Below are positions 30,035 through 35,407 of a stretch of DNA of 35,407 nucleotides, piece by piece. The notes below the pieces were generated by a model, which saw only the letters and a program-made list of their open reading frames with translations, was not told the origin of the DNA and did not search any database. Where the stretch lies: NCBI GenBank assembly GCA_017549405.1, contig JAFYUY010000139.1, positions 1-35,407 of the forward strand, in the 5' to 3' direction. Made by a program: the position numbers and the translations under genes. Within the stretch, counting starts at the first letter, position 1, and each line of letters starts with the position of its first letter. The stretch is from Clostridia bacterium. Lineage in GTDB: Bacteria > Bacillota > Clostridia > Oscillospirales > CAG-382.

Positions 30035-31591
30035 TCACGGCTGACAATTTGCCATGTCGTCAATAAGTACATTTTCTGTTTTATCATTTTCGCATCCTCG
30101 TGCAATTTTTACCGCCCAAGGCAAATACCTTACTGTATCGGAGGAGGTCATGGAAATATCCCCCATCTCCTTCCCGGCAAGCTCACCCGCAGCGCCCGCA
30201 ATAAACGCTCCGCAGGCGACGGCTTTAACAGACGGAAAATTATAACCCATGATTCCCGAAAGGATTCCCGAAAGAACATCTCCGCTGCCCGCCGTTGCCA
30301 TTCCTGCACAACCCCGGTCTGTGATATATGTGGTATTTCCGTCGGTTATCACGGTGGCGCGTCCCTTTAAAAGAAGTGTTACCTTGCCGCAGAATCGTGC
30401 GGCATATTTTTTTGCACATCCTACGGGGTCTTTTAATATTTCATCGCACGAAAGACCGGAAAGCCTTGAAAACTCCATAACGTGCGGAGTGAGTATTACC
30501 CCTTGCGGGCGACATTCCGCAAGTATACTTTTATCCATCTGCGCAAGAGTGTTCAGTCCATCGGCATCTATTATGAGAGTGCCGCTGTAATTTTCAAAAA
30601 GGTATGAGAGTATTTTTTCATACTCCACGCTGCTTCCCCAACCCATACCGCAGGCAACGGCACGGGTGTTTTTGCATAGCGCATCAAGGGAATTTTTGTC
30701 AAATATCATCTTGCCGTCATTATCGGGCATTGGGAAAAGGGTGCTTTCAAGAATGTGCGGTGCCACAAAATCGCATAGCGATTTCGGGACCGCAAGCTTT
30801 GCCACACCGCAGCCGCAGCGAAGCGCACTCATGGAAAGGTTTGCAAGCTTTGCCGCTCCGAGATACTCTCGGCATCCGCCAAGAACTGCAACATAGCCGT
30901 AGTTTCCCTTGTGGGTGTTTTGCGTGCGGACGGGAAGGATTTCGGAAAAATCTCCGCTTTCCGGTATGTAGACCGCATCTCCGTAAAGAGCTATTTCAAT
31001 ATCCACATTTGTCAGCTTTTTTATATTGTCTTTTGCATCGCAAAGAAAGTGCCCCGGTTTATAAAATCCCACGGATACAGTAAGATCGGAGCTTACACAC
31101 ACTCCGCAAACTCTTCCCGAATCCCCGCAAAGTCCGCTGTTTATATCGGCACTCACGGTAAACTTTGATGTTCTGTTTATGTCTTCTATGCACTTTGCGG
31201 CTCTTCCCTCAACAGTGCCGCGGAAACCCGTGCCGAAAATGCAGTCTGCCACGGTGTCAAACTCCGAAAAATCCGTATTTTCGCGGTATATTTCGTAAGG
31301 AATTCCCGCCTTTTTGCAAAGGTCGAAATAATACGCCCCGTCTGCCGAAAACTTTTCTTCAAGAAGGAATATTTTAGCATCCTTTCCCGATGCCGCAATG
31401 CTCAGCGCAAGAACATATCCGTCCGCACCGTTGTTGCCCGTACCGCAGACTACGGCGGTCTTGTTCCATTTGCCGTAACTGCGGAATACCGCCTCGCCCC
31501 CACGGCGCACAAGCTCTCGGGAGGGGATGGAATTCTTTATTGTCATGGCGTCGGAATGGCGCATGGTGTTGACGTCTGTTGCAATTATCAT
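30035..31591 (-). CDS. nnr: Bifunctional NAD(P)H-hydrate epimerase / ADP-dependent NAD(P)H-hydrate dehydratase
   Basis: This 518-residue fusion repairs damaged NADH and NADPH. The N-terminal YjeF_N epimerase domain (about 1-210) has VVCGTGNNGADGYVLA and DCIFGTGFRG. The C-terminal ribokinase-like dehydratase domain (about 225-505) has KGNYGYVAVLGG, GMGWG, LIIDADGLNTLA, VILTPHVMEFSRLSG and the ATP/ADP-site AGSGDVLSGILSG. The fused order is the common bacterial form. AAAGGA precedes the ATG. It begins 15 bp after whiA. Acyl carrier protein synthase, its frequent neighbour, is absent. Confidence 0.95.
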   Translation of the reverse strand: MIIATDVNTMRHSDAMTIKNSIPSRELVRRGGEAVFRSYGKWNKTAVVCGTGNNGADGYVLALSIAASGKDAKIFLLEEKFSADGAYYFDLCKKAGIPYEIYRENTDFSEFDTVADCIFGTGFRGTVEGRAAKCIEDINRTSKFTVSADINSGLCGDSGRVCGVCVSSDLTVSVGFYKPGHFLCDAKDNIKKLTNVDIEIALYGDAVYIPESGDFSEILPVRTQNTHKGNYGYVAVLGGCREYLGAAKLANLSMSALRCGCGVAKLAVPKSLCDFVAPHILESTLFPMPDNDGKMIFDKNSLDALCKNTRAVACGMGWGSSVEYEKILSYLFENYSGTLIIDADGLNTLAQMDKSILAECRPQGVILTPHVMEFSRLSGLSCDEILKDPVGCAKKYAARFCGKVTLLLKGRATVITDGNTTYITDRGCAGMATAGSGDVLSGILSGIMGYNFPSVKAVACGAFIAGAAGELAGKEMGDISMTSSDTVRYLPWAVKIARGCENDKTENVLIDDMANCQP

Positions 31592-31606
31592 AATATTTGC
31601 ATCCTT

Positions 31607-32512
31607 TTACATATTTAAAAGTTTATTGAGTCTGCGGTTTACGCAGGATTTTGTGACGGGCGGGTGATGCAGCTGTGCAAGCTCAATAAGCGATGCTTCG
31701 GGGTGCTCAAGCCGCAAATTTGCCGTTTCAAGCAGCTCGTCCGAAAGAGAATTTTTGCCGCCTGCGGAAAAGATCCTGTTTATGGCATCTATCTGCTTTG
31801 TTGCAGTTGCTATCTGCTTTGACATATTTGCCGTTTCGCAGTTGTTCAAGCGGTTTATTTTGTTGCGTATATCCTTTTCTATAAGTCTGTTGTAATACTC
31901 AAAATTCTCCTGCGTTGCACCCACAAGACCCAGAAAATCCACGATCTTTTCGCTTTCCTTGTAGTATATAACGTAGTGGGAACTTCTCTTGGTATATTTT
32001 GCTTCAAAGGAAAGACCTTTGAGAAAATACAAAAGCTCTCGGGAAAGATTGAAATATGCGACTGTCATTTCGAGATGATAACTTTTTTCGGGGTCGCTCA
32101 CATTTCCGCAGGAGAGAAAAACGCCTTTTATAAACTCTGTGCGGCATTTGTCGCAGCGGAAGACCTCCTCGGGAATGGTATAAGACGTGGCACTTTCCGG
32201 ATAACCAAAGTGATCAAGTATTTTGGCGCACAGTGCCTCGTCCCGCACACACAGCTTGTGCTGGTTGGAAAGATCCTCGATATAAGGCGAAAGATCTGTT
32301 CCGACAAGCGTTTTTGCAAGCTTTGCCGCGTGGTGGAATACGGTGGGATTTTCACTCACCATGCGTATTTCTCTGCGGGAAAACACCTGACCGAAAAGAA
32401 GAAGTCCCAAAAGACGGGAGTTTTTGCAGCATCTGCCCGACGGCATTGACGCAAGCACCGCATCCTTGGTATTTCGGTTAAAGGTGGCAGCCTTTATTTC
32501 GTTGTGGTTCAT
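31607..32512 (-). CDS. whiA: DNA-binding protein WhiA
   Basis: The protein has 301 residues, slightly short for the family. The N-terminal half is the LAGLIDADG-like domain (CCKNSRLLGLLLFGQVFS..., then RCDKCRTEFIKGVFLSCGNVSDPEKSYHLEM), and the C-terminal part is a helix-turn-helix ending in SLIELAQLHHPPVTKSCVNRRLNKL. WhiA is a sporulation regulator in Streptomyces and affects division and chromosome segregation in Bacillus. The ribosome binding site is distant (GAGGAG about 15 bases before the ATG), so expression may be coupled to murB nine bases upstream. The usual Bacillota partners rapZ and the YvcK gene are not seen here. Confidence 0.93.
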   Translation of the reverse strand: MNHNEIKAATFNRNTKDAVLASMPSGRCCKNSRLLGLLLFGQVFSRREIRMVSENPTVFHHAAKLAKTLVGTDLSPYIEDLSNQHKLCVRDEALCAKILDHFGYPESATSYTIPEEVFRCDKCRTEFIKGVFLSCGNVSDPEKSYHLEMTVAYFNLSRELLYFLKGLSFEAKYTKRSSHYVIYYKESEKIVDFLGLVGATQENFEYYNRLIEKDIRNKINRLNNCETANMSKQIATATKQIDAINRIFSAGGKNSLSDELLETANLRLEHPEASLIELAQLHHPPVTKSCVNRRLNKLLNM

Positions 32513-32521
32513 TTATGTTTG

Positions 32522-33412
32522 TTACGGCTCCTCTGTTATTTCTATTTCGGGACATAATGTAACACCGAATTTTTCAAAAACTCGCTTTGTTACCTCATCC
32601 ATAAGATTGCGCACATCGGCAGATGTGGCACCTCCGCAGTTTATCACAAAGCCCGCGTGCTTTTCGGAAATTGCAGCACCGCCTATGGAAAAACCTTTTA
32701 ATCCGCAGTCCTCGATGAGCTTTCCCGCAAAATGCCCTTCGGGGCGCTTGAACGCAGAACCGCAGCTTGGAAATTCAAGGGGTTGTTTTTCGCGTCGTGC
32801 GTTCATGTTGGCGCGGTTTTTTGCCGTTATCTCATCGGCATTGCCGGGAGCAAGCTCAAGGAGAGCTCCAAGCACCACAAGGTTTTTATTTTCCATGAAA
32901 ATACTGTGGCGGTAGGAAAATCTGCACTCCTGCACGGGAATGGCATATTCTTCGCCCGTCAAAGTATCAAAAACGTCAACACTTTTTATAACGTTCGAAA
33001 GCTCTCCGCCGTAAGCGCCCGCATTCATAAAAACACCGCCGCCAAGAGTTCCCGGGATTCCGAAGGCAAATTCCAGACCCGTAAGAGAGCGTTTTGCTGC
33101 GTGCAAAGAAATTTCCGTCAGCATGGTGCCGCAGGAGGAATATATTCCAAAATCGCCCGTTTTTTCACAATTTGTCATCTTTGTGGTGAAGATAACGGTG
33201 AGATGAGATGCGTCATCGGGGAAAAGTATGTTGCTGGAATTGCCCACAACAAGACGGTTTTTTTCGTCCTGCGTGGCTTTGAGTATATGAATAAGCTGTT
33301 CTCGTGTTTTCGGAAAAAAAGCATACTTTGCCTTGCCGCCCGTACGCATGGACGAAACTGCGGACAGCGAAAAATCCTGCTTTATGATGTCTGCGGGTAC
33401 ACCGAAATTCAT
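32522..33412 (-). CDS. murB: UDP-N-acetylenolpyruvoylglucosamine reductase
   Basis: This 296-residue FAD enzyme reduces UDP-GlcNAc-enolpyruvate to UDP-MurNAc in cell-wall synthesis. Visible motifs are SSMRTGGKAKY, VVGNSSNILFPDD (FAD pyrophosphate binding), GLEFAFGIPGTLGGGVFMNAGAYGGE, FSYRHSIF with the substrate-contacting Arg, the active-site PSCGSAFKRPEG with the proton-donor Ser, and the C-terminal Glu in CPEIEI. The layout fits type II MurB. I start at the ATG at 33412 with AGGAGG (33418-33423) upstream; the frame to 33481 would run into the promoter/repeat region. It is the first gene of murB-whiA-nnr-PHP. Confidence 0.95.
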   Translation of the reverse strand: MNFGVPADIIKQDFSLSAVSSMRTGGKAKYAFFPKTREQLIHILKATQDEKNRLVVGNSSNILFPDDASHLTVIFTTKMTNCEKTGDFGIYSSCGTMLTEISLHAAKRSLTGLEFAFGIPGTLGGGVFMNAGAYGGELSNVIKSVDVFDTLTGEEYAIPVQECRFSYRHSIFMENKNLVVLGALLELAPGNADEITAKNRANMNARREKQPLEFPSCGSAFKRPEGHFAGKLIEDCGLKGFSIGGAAISEKHAGFVINCGGATSADVRNLMDEVTKRVFEKFGVTLCPEIEITEEP

Positions 33413-33436
33413 GTGCGCCTCCTGAAAAAAATATTG

Positions 33437-33465
33437 TTGACCGTAAATGGCAGATATGATATAAT
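33437..33465 (+). promoter_or_regulatory. Consensus plus-strand promoter facing the 50-bp repeats
   Basis: TTGACC (33437-33442), 17 bases, TATAAT (33460-33465). The predicted start is near 33472, the first base of the tandem repeat. No plus-strand gene follows before 34862. Confidence 0.6.
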
Positions 33466-33471
33466 ATGTTT

Positions 33472-33620
33472 TGCGAAGCACAAAATTCAGCTATGAAGCG
33501 TAGCGGAATAATTTAGCTTTGCGCGAAGCACAAAATTTAGCTATGGAGCGAAGCGGAATAATTTAGCTTTGTGCGAAACACAAAATTTAGCTATGGAGCG
33601 TAGCGGAATAATTTAGCTTA
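33472..33620. repeat. 50-bp tandem repeat, about 3 copies (AATTTAGCT family)
   Basis: CTATGAAGCG, CTATGGAGCG and CTATGGAGCG recur at 33491, 33541 and 33591, with near-identical flanks including GCGGAATAATTTAGCTTTG. The unit matches, in opposite orientation, the sequence at 15063-15119. It fills the space between murB and the alcohol dehydrogenase gene; no open frame is evident. Confidence 0.88.
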
Positions 33621-33628
33621 AACAGCTA

Positions 33629-34738
33629 TCAGACTCCGAAAATCTTTTCCAAAAGCGATACCGCAAATTCCCGGTCTGCCTTTCCGTAGCATTTATTAAG
33701 GCTTTTGTTGTTTTCGAAGCGGGGAGCAAGCTTTTCTATTTCCATGCCTGTCAGCTTCACATTTATCTGCGGCAGATTTTTATTGACAAGACTCGCAAAG
33801 CTTTCTTTATCCGTTCCGAGAGAATCGAAAAATTCTTTTGCATCTTCAGGTGCATTCTTTATATTGTATTCAATAAATTCGCCAAGATATACGGCACACG
33901 CATTTCCGTGCGGAATACCGTGGTTTTCAGAAAGGAAATATCCCATTGCGTGCGGGAAAGCGGTGCCCGCAACACTTATGGCAAGCCCTCCGTAGAGCGA
34001 TGCACAGTAAAGCTTTTCACGGTCATCAAAGGAAAGCACGCAATTTTCGCACTCCGCAGTCTTTTTAAGCATTTCAAGAAGTATTGCTGTTCCGCGCAGA
34101 GCAAAGGTGCGGCATATATCGTTGGTGGTGCGGTTAAAATAGGCTTCCACACAATGACACAGCGCATCAAGGGCTGTGGAACGGGTAAATTGTGCCGAAA
34201 GTGAAAGAGTGTATGAAGCATCGCCAAAGCATACCGCAGGGTAAAGCGATGGTGCTCGGAAGCTTTTTTTAAGTCCCTCGGGAGAGGTTATTACGGAAAC
34301 GGATGTTACCTCGCTTCCTGTGCCCGCAGTTGTTCCGACTGCCGCAACTCGCAGAGGCTGCGTGTCCCATTTGCCGGAAAAAAGAGTTTCCGCATCCATC
34401 GGGCACACTGCAAGCAGTGCCACCGCCTTTGCCGCATCAAGAGGCGAGCCGCCGCCGATGCCCATAACAAATTCCGCTCCCATACTGCGTGCGATATTTG
34501 CCGCATCCATGCAGGTTTTATAAGACGGATTCTGTTCCACTCCGTCAAATATCTCATAAGCTACGCCCACACTTTCAAGGGCGTTTTGCACATCGGATAA
34601 GGCTCCGCACTTGCGGGCAGAGTTTTTGCCCGTTACGATAAGGCATTTTTTGCCGAGTGCGGAAAATTCCGCGGCATTTTTTGCAACACACTCCTTGCCC
34701 GTTATAATACGGACGGGAGCAAAAAAGTTCATTTCCAT
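33629..34738 (-). CDS. Iron-containing (group III) alcohol dehydrogenase
   Basis: This 369-residue NAD(P)-dependent dehydrogenase is of the Fe-ADH superfamily. The N-terminal dinucleotide-binding half has GIGGGSPLDAAKAVALL. The metal-binding C-terminal half has TTAGTGSEVTSVSVIT, an Asp in CFGDASYTLSL, a His in ALDALCHCVEAY, and two more His in FPHAMGYFLSENHGIPHGNA. These four ligands suggest an active metalloenzyme. The substrate is unknown: family members reduce aldehydes or oxidise alcohols and diols in fermentation. GGAG lies about 11 bases before the ATG. Confidence 0.92.
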   Translation of the reverse strand: MEMNFFAPVRIITGKECVAKNAAEFSALGKKCLIVTGKNSARKCGALSDVQNALESVGVAYEIFDGVEQNPSYKTCMDAANIARSMGAEFVMGIGGGSPLDAAKAVALLAVCPMDAETLFSGKWDTQPLRVAAVGTTAGTGSEVTSVSVITSPEGLKKSFRAPSLYPAVCFGDASYTLSLSAQFTRSTALDALCHCVEAYFNRTTNDICRTFALRGTAILLEMLKKTAECENCVLSFDDREKLYCASLYGGLAISVAGTAFPHAMGYFLSENHGIPHGNACAVYLGEFIEYNIKNAPEDAKEFFDSLGTDKESFASLVNKNLPQINVKLTGMEIEKLAPRFENNKSLNKCYGKADREFAVSLLEKIFGV

Positions 34739-34861
34739 AATATCTTATACTCCATACTGTTATGGTAAAGATCAAAATCAAGACCTTTTTCTATTATATA
34801 CTATTTTTTCCAAAAAAACAATACCGCAAAGTGCGGAGTTTTATAAAAAGGAGAACAGAAA

Positions 34862-35209
34862 ATGATCAAAAAGCATGATGAATTCACCCCCGAGCTGCGC
34901 GAAAATATGCGCGGTGGTGACGGAACGGTTTCCGTTTGTAATTTTATTACCGAAGATGACCTCAACGGCAAGGGCAGACTTTTCGGAAAAATAACCCTCA
35001 AGCCCGGCTGCGGCATCGGCTACCATGTGCACGAAAAGGACAGCGAGCTGTTTTATGTGCTCAAGGGCACGGCAACTTATGACGACAACGGTGTGAAGTC
35101 TGTGATAACCGCAGGCGATGTGACCGTGACTCCCGCAGGCTCGGGGCATTCCGTTAAAAACGAGGGAACCGAGGACGTGGAGCTTGTGGCACTTATCGTA
35201 TATGCGTGA
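34862..35209 (+). CDS. Single-domain cupin protein
   Basis: This 115-residue protein forms one cupin barrel. Motif 1 is GCGIGYHVHEKDSELFYVLKG, with the two His and one Glu that normally bind metal, and motif 2 is AGDVTVTPAGSGHSVKN with the last His. The role cannot be named from sequence alone; small cupins may be isomerases, dioxygenases or sugar-binding proteins. AAAGGAG precedes the ATG. It is divergent from the alcohol dehydrogenase, and no clear terminator follows before the insertion sequence. Confidence 0.88.
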   Translation: MIKKHDEFTPELRENMRGGDGTVSVCNFITEDDLNGKGRLFGKITLKPGCGIGYHVHEKDSELFYVLKGTATYDDNGVKSVITAGDVTVTPAGSGHSVKNEGTEDVELVALIVYA

Positions 35210-35292
35210 CAGAAAGCCTTGCGTTTTATGAGGTTTTTATAAGAAAATATATCCTCCTGCGAAAACTGCACAAGTCCGTTAAAAACAGACAA

Positions 35293-35321
35293 TTGAAAAA
35301 AACATCCTCCTATGGTAGAAT
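35293..35321 (+). promoter_or_regulatory. Promoter of the transposase gene
   Basis: TTGAAA (35293-35298), 17 bases, TAGAAT (35316-35321). The predicted start near 35328 falls inside the right arm of the inverted repeat. Confidence 0.6.
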
Positions 35322-35338
35322 AAAAATACCATAGGAGG
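35306..35338 (+). promoter_or_regulatory. Inverted repeat hiding the transposase ribosome binding site
   Basis: CCTCCTATGGTA (35306-35317) and TACCATAGGAGG (35327-35338) form a perfect 12-bp stem with a 9-base loop. The right arm contains AGGAGG, seven bases before the ATG at 35346. Confidence 0.85.
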
Positions 35339-35345
35339 AATTTTT

Positions 35346-35407
35346 ATGCCAAGAAGTTACAGACACATCAAGGATTATGAGAAAGAAATTTTAGAACTAA
35401 AAGAAAG
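35346..35407 (+). CDS. Transposase N-terminal fragment (HTH-type OrfA-like), truncated by window end
   Basis: Only 20 complete codons are present, beginning MPRSYRHIKDYEKEILELK. From memory this resembles the start of helix-turn-helix OrfA proteins of IS3-family elements in Clostridia. The start is firm because of the perfect AGGAGG seven bases upstream. The rest lies beyond the window, so the family call is tentative. Confidence 0.6.
   Translation, partial: MPRSYRHIKDYEKEILELKE

Larger units (their letters stand above)
35293..35407 (+). mobile_element. Left end of an insertion sequence (partial, probably IS3-like)
   Basis: A transposase-type reading frame starts at 35346 with its own promoter and a hairpin around its ribosome binding site, and runs off the window. 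The true left boundary and terminal repeat are not defined; they may lie between about 35240 and 35293. Confidence 0.5.

Noticed and set aside
33472-33620. Possible short CRISPR-like array
   Set aside because: The whole 50-bp unit is conserved from copy to copy, so there are no variable spacers; it is an ordinary tandem repeat.

Overview
The window looks like a chromosomal segment of an anaerobic, spore-forming-lineage Clostridia bacterium (Bacillota). The signs are a CIRCE-controlled hrcA-grpE-dnaK-dnaJ operon, a dgt-dnaG-rpoD block, spoIID behind a sigma-E-like promoter, whiA next to murB, an ECF-type vitamin transporter and a type II pantothenate kinase. No rRNA or species marker is present, so placement below class is not supported.

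Layout. 1-1150: a short accessory-looking pair (small membrane protein plus TetR regulator) beside tRNA-Arg(CCU); a 5'-half copy of that tRNA about 180 bp away suggests an old integration scar. 1554-6393: the heat-shock operon on the minus strand with its promoter and CIRCE. 6593-8753: a polysaccharide flippase converging on a papain-like-fold protein. 8857-14848: dgt, dnaG, a primary sigma factor, MTA/SAH nucleosidase and a second, closely related sigma factor, all on the plus strand. 14849-15290: a repeat-rich spacer. 15331-18477: radC, a small membrane protein plus M50 protease, spoIID and a SLOG-family protein.

18497-18738 holds the most interesting non-coding signal: a minus-strand transcription unit with a consensus promoter, a roughly 205-nt RNA closed by a long stem, and a UUCG terminator just upstream of the SLOG gene. 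18815-25405 is a polysaccharide-degradation locus. It contains a surface-anchored (SLH) protein whose beta-helix domain is cut off by one in-frame TAA, a divergently transcribed cytoplasmic beta-helix homologue, and a heparinase II/III-like lyase.

25658-27541: a vitamin-salvage operon (ECF S component, type II pantothenate kinase, DUF1294 protein) with a consensus promoter and a leader hairpin. 27705: tRNA-Lys(UUU). 27861-28938: a divergent XRE regulator / PH-SHOCT membrane protein pair sharing palindromic candidate operators. 28998-33412: murB-whiA-nnr-PHP operon on the minus strand. 33437-33620: a plus-strand consensus promoter firing into a 50-bp tandem repeat related to the one near 15.1 kb. 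33629-35209: an iron alcohol dehydrogenase and a cupin. From about 35293 the left end of an insertion sequence runs off the window, with its ribosome binding site inside a perfect inverted repeat.

All functional names rest on reading motifs by eye; no database search was run.
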